From Saccoglossus kowalevskii (Eukaryota; Hemichordata; Enteropneusta; Harrimaniidae): a stretch of DNA of 31,262 bases. The stretch spans positions 290,145 through 321,406 of the forward strand of contig NW_003141322.1 in the NCBI RefSeq assembly GCF_000003605.2, in the 5' to 3' direction. Below are positions 23,501 through 30,411 of the stretch, one piece after another; position 1 is the stretch's first letter, and the number at the start of each line of letters is the position of its first letter. A model generated the notes under the pieces. The model saw nothing but the letters and a program-made list of their open reading frames with translations, ran no database searches and was not told the origin of the DNA. Position numbers and translations under genes: made by a program.

Positions 23501-26500
23501 ACTTGGAATTAATTTTCGCTATTTTCGCTGAAGGAATATATTTCACATGCAACTCATTAAAAATCAGTGAAAATAAATTCTGTACAAAACAGCCAAAAGG
23601 CATTTTCAGTATTTTACAGTAGATCATGTATCTCATGCAGTACCATAGAGGGCGCTATTCAATATATATCACCTTGATGACACAGACATACCCGGTATAT
23701 CATTACTTTTCTTAATTGAAATGTGTGCATATTTTACTTGTATATGCGAATTGCCAAGATATGTTGTTAATACATAATATTTGACCCAAACAAAAGGTTG
23801 ACAAAAGGTAACAGTTAAACTGACACATCATCCAAACACATGTTAGATTTTAATAAAAATTAATATGTAAATTTTGATATTAAGCTTTTTAGTTTGCACA
23901 TAGGTTTGTATTGGAGAGATAATTGACATATGGTAAACTGGTAAAAATCGCTTGCATGATCATGTTGATTTATTCAAATAATACCCAATTTCATTTGACA
24001 CAGAAATAGCTAATGATATCACTGTTCGACACAAACACAGATAAAAGGGAGCTTGGTGCAAATTCCTCTGGCTTGAGAGTAATTCAGACATGAAAATAAA
24101 AATGAGAAATATTTAAGATTAATTACAAATTTAAGATTAGTCTATAAAACAAGAAGTCTCAGGTCTTTGAGATGCACAATGTGAAAGCAATTTTATAATC
24201 AATGAAAACAAAGTTTATAATATTAGATACATTCATTGAAATCTAGATGAGATCAGTAGAAAAAGGGGAAATTGGACATAATTTTATGAAGTTAATGAAT
24301 TAGATGTAATTTAATGTAATTTGCCTTGGCACATGTGTAAAAATTACATTGTTTGCAAACCAATTGAGTGAAACTACCTATACTATATGGTAATTAACTA
24401 CCTCTCTGCATTTAATGTAAATAATAAAATCTGGAGTCTCACCTTCGTTGCTGGGCACACTCTAAATGTATAAAGTCTCTTGGGTATTATCCTTAAATAG
24501 AATTCTTTGATTGTAAGTTGTTTAGGAGATATGTAACAAAACACTTTTTTCAGCTTTCTATGTCTTTCATTGTTTGACCGAAGTAAATAGGCTTCATACC
24601 AAATATTAAGACTCTTTTTGGCAACATTCTTTTTCACCTTGCCAGCATCAGTTTCTATTTGAAAATAGACACAATATTGGATTAGTTTTCATGAAGGATA
24701 GGAAGACAATTATTATTATCACTCAAAGGATGGGAAGACAATTATCACTCAAAAAATAGTAAGACAATCCTCGGGAGTGGAGCTACGTCAGAAGACGTTC
24801 CACATTGCTAAGACGTGCACCACTTTACCATGTATTTCTATGGGCTTTGTGCGCTGCTGAGGAACGTGAAACGCCGAGCGAAGAGCCGGTGAAAATTCGA
24901 GAAAACTCAACTTTGAAGTAATTCTGAATAATCAAATTTAAATGCGTTACAACACGCAGGGGTAATCTTGTTACACTGTTCAGGGGAGTCTCAACAACCA
25001 TCCCATAGTACCGTTTTCTGAGACCATGATCCCTCAATGGCATTCACACAATTATGGAGCAATTCATTACACAAACAATTCAGTAAATTCTGTGCTGCTA
25101 AAGTAGTTGTGATTTGATAATTTGATGGCATTTCTAAAAACAAAAATTCACAAAAGACTCCCTGGTTACGGAATCCCAGTAAAAGCATTTTACAATTAAT
25201 ACTTGTGATACTCAACCAGACATGTAGCATTTTCACCAACAATTTGATTTGATACATGAATATACAAGTGTAATTTTTTTTAAAGACCTCCATAAATCCA
25301 CATCAAATGTGTGAAAATTAGGATCTTACACTGATGGAGAATGAGTACAAATGTATTAGCATATTAACTGTAAATGAATACTGTAAAACACTTTGAAATA
25401 GCTGCATACCAGTTGACAGACTTTGACTTCATGCATGAATTGACTGAATCTTAATTTTGCTAAAGCGCCAAACATCATACTGTGAAAATATACTCTATTC
25501 TAATTAGCGACATCTTAATTTAGCAAAATTACAGATTAGCTAAATTAGCTAAAACAAGCTATGCATGGCACAGTCCCTGTTAGTTATCAAATTTAAGATA
25601 TATAGTTTTGGAATATAAACATGTCAGGAATATTATTATGATGATTGTTTAACATTAAAATGATTGACATTTGTATCTGATCTGAGTATTGAGAGTTTTT
25701 GCTCTGGAACAGCATTAATAAAAACAAAATCAGCCATTTTTAATACATGTATAATGAATATATAAAATTTGAACATAATCAGTCAAAGCATGTCAGAGAT
25801 ATGGCTCTAGAAGCCCATTTATTAAGACAAAATGGCTGCTAGTCAGCATTCTGAATCCGATCTGAAAACATAAGTCTCCATTTTCGAACTGATAACGTGC
25901 TAGCTAAAAAGCCATGTTTTACAGTATTTAAATGACAATACTCTGTAAACATATATTTATGTTTACATGAACAAATTTACAAGTTGGAGTCAATGACCCT
26001 ATAAGTAGTTCGTAATAAACATAGCTCTTACCATTAAGTACAAGAATATTAAATTCTCCATTTTTAAGTGTTTTGCCTTGATAAGTAGCTAGAGCTTTGT
26101 AACATCCTGTATGAGGCATTTTGATATGTACCATGATTTTATTTTTAACTTCATCTGTGACTTGCCATACTGGTGAAAATGTTTCTGGTTTCAGTTCCCC
26201 TACCTGTGAGGAAATTTAACACTCAATATTGAAATACAATTTTTTTTACCATTATTGGCAAGTATTTAATATCAAATAATATACCTCAGATACAGCATCT
26301 ATATTTAAATACCTGCTCCTCAAAGATATAAAGAAAAAAATCAAACAGTGATTTACAATATTAACCCAAATTACAATACATGTACCAAATCGCATTACCC
26401 AAGTGACATATATCAATGATAGGGGGAATAATCCACTATTATTTCCCTAATTATTACTGTGATATTCGTTTGTATAATTGATTCAATATTATTCAATTGT

Positions 26501-29500
26501 GACCCCGTGCTTTCTTGAATTTCATATATTTAATTTAATTGTCTTAATTACATGTTAAACTCAAGGAGAACTAGCACACATAACGAAAGCAGACTCCATT
26601 TCAAGGCTATTCTCTTATTATCCAATCATAGCTCATAGTGCTCATAGCACTATGAACCAATCAGCACCAAGTCCGCCGAAATTTGCTACGGTAGCCGATT
26701 CTACCAAGGCTATAACAGGCCTGAATACTTTTTTTAGCAAGCGAGTACATGTAACCCTTTCCAGTGACGAGTAATAAAAGTAACTATTTGACATCGTTTA
26801 CTTGTTTCCTGTTTCTTTGATTGACAGTCCCTTGCCTTGAACTTTGCACTTGTTAATGAGTCTCAATTCACCTTAAGATATATCCAGGTTACACTATAAA
26901 GAGTGGTATTACCTCAGTTACTTGAATTTCATATGGATTATCAAAAGTGGACGCAAGTTTCTGATCACATATATTTCCAAATTCATCCCTTGGTTCAATC
27001 GCTAATTCATTGAACTCTCCCTGAGTTACAACAAATGTTGAACTATGCTGAAGAAATGACGTGTTAGAAGCAACTACCTCTCCTGTAAATAGAAAGTCAA
27101 ACATACTGTAGAATATTTTATTTTCGCTTGGAATTTATTTTCGCTATTTTCACTGAAGGGATGATTCCGTGAAAATAAAATCTAGAGAATATACTTTTTT
27201 TCCCATAGTTCACATTAAACTCATCAAAAATCAGTGAAAATATATTCCATACAAAACGCCCAAAAAGCCTTTTCAGCGAAAATTAATTCCAGCAAAAATA
27301 CAGTATTCCACAGTATTAGAAAAGAAGCATCAGTGATCTAAATGACTTTGATGGACATATCATGGAAACTTCAAGGACCAGAATATATTGTCAGTTTCCA
27401 GGACTGGAAGACAGCAAGAACCATCTAACCAATATCTAACGTTGCCAGGACTGGAATATTGCAAAGACTGGAATATATTTCCAGTTTCCAGAACTAGAAC
27501 ACAGGAAAGACCAGATATTAAGTTCCTCAAACTAAAATACAGCAAAGACAGCAATAGATCTTGGACTAAACTGCATTACATAGTCACAGTATAATTAGAT
27601 AAGCTTGAACATAAATAGTTAGGGCATGTCTGAGATATGAATCTGGAACAGCATTTATTAAAAAAAATATTACTGGCCGCCATTCGGCCATCTTGAATCA
27701 GACAAATGGATGTGCATAATTTCAAGATGCATGATGTAAGAGTGATTTGAATATGGGAATGCACACACGCACGAACACATATAGGTCAATCCATAAGTCC
27801 CATTTCCGAGATGTGTCCAAACAGGGAAGAAAATAATAACTATAATAAAATCACACAGATATATGATTTCAGATAAAGCTTGATACAGGCATGTGCGTCT
27901 AATAAGAAAATTGGGGAAAAGTAATTATAAAATATCAACAAACCAATTCAGGCAATGAATTCTGAAGGTCAGCATGGGATTTCAGTCTTAATATATAATT
28001 TAATGTTCTTACAAATACATCCCAAGAGCAATCTAAACTATTTCCCACTGGTCATATTGAATAGTAAACTAAAGAACGTTGATTCACACTTAAACTCACT
28101 AAAAATGCAGACCGAATAACTTCTCATCAAAATTGCATATGTATCTTATGTCATTGTGTGTAAATGAAATTTTATGACATTAAAAATAAAAATTGCTTTT
28201 ATTAATTAAAAATGTTTTAAAACCATCTTTATTCCCCCCCAAATCTTGCTCTTCAAATAATATTACTTATAATATATTAATATTGATTATTATTTTTTGC
28301 CAGCAATGTTTACCATTAATACGTATTTGTATACAGAGACTTGTAAGCAATAATAATAAGATATTGTAAATGAGATATGACACTGTCAAATCATTACAAA
28401 TCCCTACTACAACTGTACTAAGCTGAAGTGTAATATTCTGAAATCTACATCACTTGAAGTTTGAAATGAATCCTAAATAGTTATCTAGCAAAAATGATGA
28501 GATTGTACAATTGTGACCAAGATAATTTGGTACAAAGCCCTACGGCAAAAATTCTAGAATCTGTCTTCATTACACCATTACTCACAAAACTACTAATCCC
28601 AAAATAACATGTATAGCTTAACATATTACTCACCTGGGTTGACAGTTTTCTCAAATGGACTTCCGCAGATATCAACGCCTCCTAGTTTTACAGATACCGC
28701 ATACCGGCCTGCTCTATGTACGGTGTAAGTAACTTTAGCCATATTGGACGATTTCTCTGCTTCGCTACCTATTTCCACAATGGGATCAATTTTATGATCA
28801 CCAAGGTGTATATTCACACTGAGGTTGTCTCGGCTTGATATTGGATACCGTGTACCATTGTTTCTATGACACTGCAGAGAAAGCAGCGTGTAAATAGTTA
28901 GATGATTCATGGGCGCTATCAAATAAGAGACATTCAGTAGTCTATAACCTTCAACTTAATGTCATGTTGGTAAATAATCCAATATAACTAACCAGTCAAT
29001 GCCCTTCAATTTTCAAAAGAATGTCTCCGACATGAGCATATTACATGTGCTGACTATTTAATTTAATTACTGGTGAGCCCATAGCACTTGAGTAAACACT
29101 AAGAGGGTAGGATGATAATTTTTAATCATTTGAGGTTAAGCAAGGACGTTAAAAGCTTTCACCCCAGATTCATGATTCATGCCTCATCCTAGAGTTCATT
29201 AAATCTAATATAAATCACCTGATAAATTGATTCTAAATATACATATAACGTTTCATGAGAACTTGCCTGACAGTTATTTTGATTTATAACCACCCTATTT
29301 GACGTCATACCAGCGGCCCTGGCATTTTGCGGGTTTCCTGACAGCGCACACATCTAACAAATTAGTTTTGAGATAACAGTAAGTCATTCACCTACTGATC
29401 TTTTAAGCTGATTAGATCACGGCAGGTGAAAACATTTAAAAGTGTAAGCAATCAAAATATACCTAGTAATATGATAGTGAACCTTATAGATCTTTCCTTA

Positions 29501-30411
29501 TTAGTGAGTACGTATATGTAATTCTATACTTTAACCACTTACACATTACACATAATAATTCGATTTTTTGATAAACAAGTAGAAGTAAAAATTTACTAAT
29601 TATTGTTCTGATAATTCAAGACAATTGAAAACGAAAATTAGTGGAATGTTTTTTAGCTGTCAGAAACAATTTCATTTAATCAATGTAAATGTGTTTTTTT
29701 TTCCTTCTTAATGTGTATATTTGCACAAGTATTATTTGGATAATTAGGACAGTGTAACTTTGCGAGTGTGACTCATTGTAAAGTTGAAAATGTGTAGTAA
29801 TATCCGGTGTTTTATTACTATAAATATTTGTTAACAATACATATTTTTGATTATTATTTGTCTGGTTATTTAGATTCCCTTGCAGGGTGGTCTATGGACA
29901 ATTTTATGAAAACCCAATATAGGTATAGGCTTTCTTTTTTACAAAAGATATAATTTTTTTTTTTATTTTTGTTCATCAACATTTTTTTATTTTTTTTATT
30001 TTATTTCAGTTTTTCATATCAAATTTTTGTATATACATGTATGTATATAAAAATAAACAATAATATAGATATTGTAGATAAACAAGAATAATAATAAATA
30101 AAATATTTTGTGAAAAATAATCAGTATAGCAGTGTTAAAATCAATATTACTTACACTGATAGTAAATGTTAGTGTATCTCCGACAACGGGTGTATCAGAC
30201 CATCCCCACTGAACCCGACACTTATTCGGATCAAGAAAACTACCAATGATATAATTCAGAAAGCTTGCCGAGTTTAGTCTCGTTTGCGGAGTTCTTCTTG
30301 AACGTGAAGTGGAAAACAGCAATCGAGGGTTATCCAATAAATTCTTGCATATGATAATTATTAATATTGGTAAAAGTATGACAAACAGGATGATACTGAA
30401 GATAATGCTGA
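11491..30411 (-). CDS. AREL1: AREL1-like HECT E3 ubiquitin ligase, 14 exons, 5' partial
   Basis: Fourteen minus-strand exons join with matching phases into 787 residues plus TGA; numbering here starts at the first complete codon in the window. Order: hydrophobic helix (about 1-21), filamin-type Ig repeat (about 45-165, ending AGRYAVSVKLGG...GSPF), connecting region with YISPKQLTIKEFYLRIIP (about 315-340), and HECT domain (about 430-787) with GEEGLDWGGVRREWFEIL, VHPNPNRPHH, KIVGKCLYES, RSFLAQLIGLR, FDENELELLMCG, QFTTGCSQLPPGGF and LPTAHTC. The catalytic cysteine is residue 754, with 33 residues after it. Human AREL1 is 823 residues with Cys790, also 33 from the end. Known for the family: E2-dependent ubiquitin thioester formation on that cysteine; mammalian AREL1 targets the IAP antagonists SMAC, HtrA2 and ARTS and restrains apoptosis. 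Inferred here: a full-length catalytically intact ligase, provided the first of many tandem 5' splice sites in the last intron is used. The start-codon exon was not found. Confidence 0.95.
11594..11707. other. Last AREL1 intron, part downstream of the array
   Basis: About 115 bases between the satellite and the last exon. It contains the pyrimidine-rich acceptor tract (CTCTTTTTCAG on the minus strand) and unremarkable sequence otherwise. Confidence 0.6.
11708..13200 (-). repeat. Tandem array of 74-76 bp: catalytic-loop codons plus 5' splice site, about 20 units
   Basis: On the minus strand each unit reads AGATTTC(TT/AA)ATCAGTGCATC, then codons for S-P-T-Y-x-T-L-P-T-(A/S)-H-T, then TG|GTAAGT and about 20 intron bases. 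Donor copies (plus-strand acttac) lie near 13131, 13057, 12983, 12907, 12831, 12755, 12681, 12605, 12529, 12455, 12381, 12305, 12229, 12153, 12077, 12001, 11927, 11853 and 11780, with a degenerate copy near 11712. Spacing alternates 74/76 because of a GA indel (aagaca versus aagagaca). The first unit is the real exon end (13137-13200); the rest lie in the last AREL1 intron. The 226-bp spacing between 12529 and 12755 reflects a three-unit block duplicated nearly exactly. Confidence 0.95.
13131..13136 (-). promoter_or_regulatory. Predicted functional 5' splice site of the last AREL1 intron
   Basis: GTAAGT (plus-strand acttac) directly after ...CATACATG. It is the only donor in the array that leaves the catalytic Cys codon intact without including an in-frame TAA, so it is the one expected for full-length protein. 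Confidence 0.8.
13137..13312 (-). CDS. AREL1: AREL1 penultimate exon: HECT C-lobe up to the split catalytic Cys
   Basis: 176 nt, phase 0 to phase 2; acceptor GTCATTTTTCATGTAG, donor GTAAGT at 13136-13131. It encodes GWFWTIVASFTQEEMARLLQ, FTTGCSQLPPGGFSDLSPRF, QISASPTYCTLPTAHT and then TG, the first two bases of the catalytic cysteine codon. The last 56 or so bases of this exon plus about 20 bases of intron are the founding unit of the 74-76 bp tandem array that follows. If the first donor is bypassed, the frame reads TGG TAA, replacing the catalytic Cys with Trp and stopping. Confidence 0.95.
13313..14047. repeat. AREL1 intron carrying one copy of a diverged 120-bp repeat
   Basis: The stretch 13718-13840 (TTTATTAGGAGCAAATCTCC ... 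GAAACACCTC) is similar over about 115 bases to 14224-14340 (TTTATTAGAAGCACATTGCT ... GAAACACTTC), on the other side of exon 14048-14196 and in the same orientation. A short ACAA microsatellite-like run lies near 13965-13985. Confidence 0.7.
14048..14196 (-). CDS. AREL1: AREL1 exon: HECT inter-lobe region
   Basis: 149 nt, enters with two bases of a Gly codon and ends phase 0; acceptor TATTTCACCTAG, donor GTATGT. It encodes LNDIIPDHLLSIFDENELEL, then LMCG and a divergent acidic stretch with SSSFDLDDF, ending in FRK. Residues 647-695. Diverged copies of an intronic repeat flank it on both sides. Confidence 0.94.
14224..14340. repeat. Second copy of the diverged 120-bp intronic repeat
   Basis: Partner of 13718-13840. 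The shared segments GCATTTATTGTAT/ACATTTATTGTAT and TTATTTTGA...AGAAACAC remain clear, with roughly one third of positions changed by eye. Confidence 0.7.
14799..16445 (-). pseudogene. Tigger/pogo transposase pseudogene (HTH + DDE), interrupted
   Basis: The first open part (16445-15447, 332 codons) contains a Psq/CENP-B-like helix-turn-helix region (AKISKYAAENGNSKAARHFT), a second HTH region (RGRPLLLGELDLRVQRFVKG) and the first catalytic Asp in VINFDQTGVH. It ends at a TGA just before DIYHTANH, where the family normally has Trp, suggesting TGG to TGA. The frame then shifts near 15418, and a TAG follows PYI. The second catalytic position reads LVIFNVFRAHQ, with Asn where Asp is expected. After the 172-base gap, VPPCCTSELQSLDLSFNSKF carries the third Asp, and a C-terminal tail ends at about 14799. 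Known role: cut-and-paste transposition at TA sites. Inferred: inactive. Confidence 0.88.
15111..15282. other. Assembly gap (172 N)
   Basis: A run of N inside the transposase region. The true length is unknown; the missing stretch would encode the part of the DDE domain between the second and third catalytic positions. Confidence 1.
17294..17423 (-). CDS. AREL1: AREL1 exon: HECT N-lobe
   Basis: 130 nt, phase 0 to phase 1; acceptor ATTTTTCTTACTTTTAG, donor GTAGGA. It encodes IVELLPDGSNIPVTNQNKMR, YLNMLAHYKF and EIEHFLKG, the P-V-T-N-x-N-K...Y-L region of HECT domains. Confidence 0.94.
17740..17865 (-). CDS. AREL1: AREL1 exon: HECT N-lobe
   Basis: 126 nt, phase 0-0; acceptor ATTTTTGTCTCAG, donor GTAAAC. 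It encodes YFETDDPDTYVTKIKYIEEN, then LDLVFAEEEYNSLGEVEK, matching the AREL1 YFE-x-DDPE...LVFAEE-x-Y stretch. Confidence 0.94.
17866..18796. other. AREL1 intron with dispersed-repeat copy
   Basis: About 17985-18190 contains CACAGATATGACTCTGGAAC AGCATT followed by ATGGCCACCATCTTGAA. The same motif string recurs at about 25690-25860 and 27620-27710. The rest is AT-rich and featureless. Confidence 0.6.
18797..18987. mobile_element. MITE copy A, CTGTA-ended foldback element
   Basis: Flanked by TA (18795-18796 and 18988-18989). It starts CTGTAAAATATTTTTTTTTG and ends ...AATAAAGTATTTCACAG. Inside are GAATTAATTTTTGCTTAAAG, GATTCAGTGAAAATAAAATC and ATCAGTGAAAA blocks shared with copies B to D. It lies in an AREL1 intron. 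Confidence 0.85.
19064..19246 (-). CDS. AREL1: AREL1 exon: HECT N-lobe, E2-binding side
   Basis: 183 nt, phase 0-0; acceptor TGTTTTCTAG, donor GTAGGT. It encodes VHPNPNRPHHLAKQKYFEF, KIVGKCLYESAMGLGYRQLV and RSFLAQLIGLRVNYR. F-x-G-x-x-V/I-G-K-x-L/C-Y-E is a standard HECT signature. Confidence 0.96.
19600..20296. repeat. 117-bp tandem repeat, 6 units, in an AREL1 intron
   Basis: GCATGCTGTAATGCTACTAC begins units at about 19601, 19718, 19835, 19952, 20069 and 20186, a constant 117-bp period. The units are nearly identical, with scattered changes such as tgaaaataag versus tggaaataag and caacaaatca versus caacagatca. No open frame or RNA gene was recognised in the unit. Confidence 0.95.
20402..20587 (-). 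CDS. AREL1: AREL1 exon: HECT N-lobe
   Basis: 186 nt, phase 0-0; acceptor TTTCCTTTCAG, donor GTAAGT. It encodes SMKATKYF, GEEGLDWGGVRREWFEIL, LCLALFSPENHLFTRF and DNQGL, the best-conserved signature of a HECT N-lobe (G-x-D-x-G-G-x-R-R-E-W). Confidence 0.96.
20588..21118. repeat. AREL1 intron with a short degenerate tandem repeat
   Basis: At about 20910-21045, units near 33-36 bp follow the pattern TCACTATGACTCCCTAGGAC with intervening GAAAAATGTTCA; about four diverged copies. Nothing else was recognised. Confidence 0.6.
21119..21240 (-). CDS. AREL1: AREL1 exon: start of HECT domain
   Basis: 122 nt, enters with two bases of a Gly codon (G|GT), ends phase 0; acceptor GATTCTGTTCTAG, donor GTGAGT. 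It encodes GGSETFHDKQDFFFREVRQI, then a basic stretch and ILES, matching the GGSE-x-F-x-D-K...REVRQVH entry to the HECT N-lobe. Confidence 0.93.
21241..21899. repeat. AREL1 intron with a duplicated ~75-bp segment
   Basis: ATGTGCCACTCTTGCTCTCA ... CGGCCATTTTTCATCTA (about 21567-21620) is matched by ATGTGCCACTCTCGCTTTCA ... CGGCCATTTTTGGTCTA (about 21764-21815). Both are followed by GTTGACAA. Confidence 0.65.
21900..22041 (-). CDS. AREL1: AREL1 exon: N-terminal extension of HECT domain
   Basis: 142 nt, phase 0 to phase 1; acceptor TATCCTCTACAG, donor GTAAGT. It encodes FQFFGVNN, FTIDDGSQPQLELASKERD and ILAATFTQFL, the segment preceding the HECT fold that is conserved as ...DDG-x-Q-P...KERNILAATF in AREL1. 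Confidence 0.93.
23055..23245. mobile_element. MITE copy B (reverse orientation)
   Basis: TA flanks at 23053-23054 and 23246-23247. It begins CTGTGGAATACTTTATTTTC; its reverse complement starts CTGTAGAAGACTTTATTTTC and continues with the CTGAAG...GATTCCGTGAAAATAAAATC blocks of copy D. Length is 191 bp. Confidence 0.87.
23482..23619. mobile_element. MITE copy C, internally shortened
   Basis: TA flanks at 23480-23481 and 23620-23621. It begins CTGTAGAATACTTTATTTCA and ends ...TTTTCAGTATTTTACAG. At 138 bp it lacks part of the interior present in A, B and D. Confidence 0.82.
24443..24654 (-). CDS. AREL1: AREL1 exon: basic linker and extended HECT region
   Basis: 212 nt, enters with two bases completing a Glu codon, ends phase 0; acceptor TTTTCAAATAG (weak pyrimidine tract), donor GTGAGA. 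It encodes a Lys-rich linker and YISPKQLTIKEFYLRIIPKR, then LYTFRVCP, which is highly conserved with AREL1. The acidic/serine-rich insert that I recall in mammalian AREL1 ahead of this motif is not present in that form. Confidence 0.93.
24655..25380. other. AREL1 intron with an atypical GC-richer patch
   Basis: About 24710-24770 has three degenerate copies of GGAAGACAATTATxxCACTC. From about 24770 to 25060 base composition changes (CGCTGCTGAGGAACGTGAAA, CGCCGAGCGAAGAGCCGG, CAACACGCAGGGG), suggesting an inserted mobile fragment of unknown type. Confidence 0.45.
25381..25924. mobile_element. Candidate larger TA-flanked, CTGTAAAACA-ended element
   Basis: It begins CTGTAAAACACTTTGAAATA after TA (25379-25380); the other end reads, reverse-complemented, CTGTAAAACATGGCTTTTTA before TA (25925-25926). 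Perfect end identity is 10 bases with patchy similarity after. The interior holds TAGCTAAAT-type repeats and a copy of the dispersed 'ctctggaacagcatt' repeat. No coding potential was recognised. Confidence 0.5.
26032..26203 (-). CDS. AREL1: AREL1 exon: beta-rich connecting region
   Basis: 172 nt, phase 0 to phase 1; acceptor TTTCCTCACAG, donor GTAAGA. It encodes VGELKPETFSPVWQV, then GCYKALATYQGKTLKNGEF and NILVL. The G-C-Y/F...Y-Q...NGEF pattern matches the second Ig-like portion of vertebrate AREL1. Confidence 0.92.
26204..26912. other. AREL1 intron with a perfect short palindrome
   Basis: CATAGTGCT-CAT-AGCACTATG at about 26633-26653 is a perfect 9-bp inverted repeat with a 3-base spacer, flanked by CCAATCATA and CCAATCAGC. 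No gene was recognised. Confidence 0.6.
26913..27082 (-). CDS. AREL1: AREL1 exon: region after the filamin repeat
   Basis: 170 nt, enters with two bases (G|GA = Gly), ends phase 0; acceptor TTTCTATTTACAG, donor GTAATA. It encodes HSSTFVVTQGEFNELAIEPR and DEFGN, matching the S-S-T-L-V-L-T-x-G...PRDEYDN segment of AREL1. A MITE ends only about 23 bases upstream of its acceptor. Confidence 0.92.
27106..27313. mobile_element. MITE copy D, adjacent to an AREL1 splice acceptor
   Basis: TA flanks at 27104-27105 and 27314-27315. It begins CTGTAGAATATTTTATTTTC and ends ...CAGTATTCCACAG. The interior includes TTCGCTTGGAATTTATTTTC, GATGATTCCGTGAAAATAAA and CAAAACGCCCAAAAAGCC. Its near end is 23 bases from the start of exon 26913-27082. 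Confidence 0.87.
27314..28633. other. AREL1 intron with minor repeats
   Basis: At about 27370-27555 a degenerate repeat based on CCAGGACTGGAATAT/CAGCAAAGAC occurs several times. At about 27620-27710 there is a copy of the dispersed 'gatatgaatctggaacagcatttatta' repeat. The rest is AT-rich. Confidence 0.55.
28634..28871 (-). CDS. AREL1: AREL1 exon: filamin repeat core
   Basis: 238 nt, phase 0 to phase 1, acceptor TTTCTCTGCAG, donor GTGAGT. It encodes residues 86-164 and the first base of 165. The segment AGRYAVSVKLGGVDI followed by GSPF is the hallmark G-x-Y-x-V-x-V-x-x-x-G ending of a filamin/ABP280 Ig repeat. Confidence 0.93.
28872..30154. other. First in-window AREL1 intron
   Basis: AT-rich with long T-runs (29694-29705, 29945-30000). 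No coding or RNA feature recognised. Confidence 0.5.
30155..30411 (-). CDS. AREL1: AREL1 exon: membrane helix and start of filamin repeat
   Basis: 257 nt, entering with two bases of a split codon and ending in phase 0. The acceptor is TTTGTCTTCACAG before 30411 and the donor is GTAAGT at 30154-30149. It encodes a strongly hydrophobic stretch (SIIFSIILFVILLPILIIII), a basic linker with SRSRR, then SFLDPNKCRVQWGW, which corresponds to the NYLDPRSCKVSW region of vertebrate AREL1. The frame stays open a little upstream of the acceptor but contains no ATG there, so the initiator must lie in an upstream exon. Confidence 0.88.

Larger units (their letters stand above)
22042..24442. other. Large AREL1 intron
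   Basis: 2.4 kb, AT-rich, containing MITE copies B and C about 240 bases apart in opposite orientation. The remainder shows no coding or RNA feature. Confidence 0.6.

Noticed and set aside
24825-25293. Minus-strand frames in the GC-richer intron patch
   Set aside because: No similarity to a known protein recognised. They lie inside an AREL1 intron and lack supporting signals.
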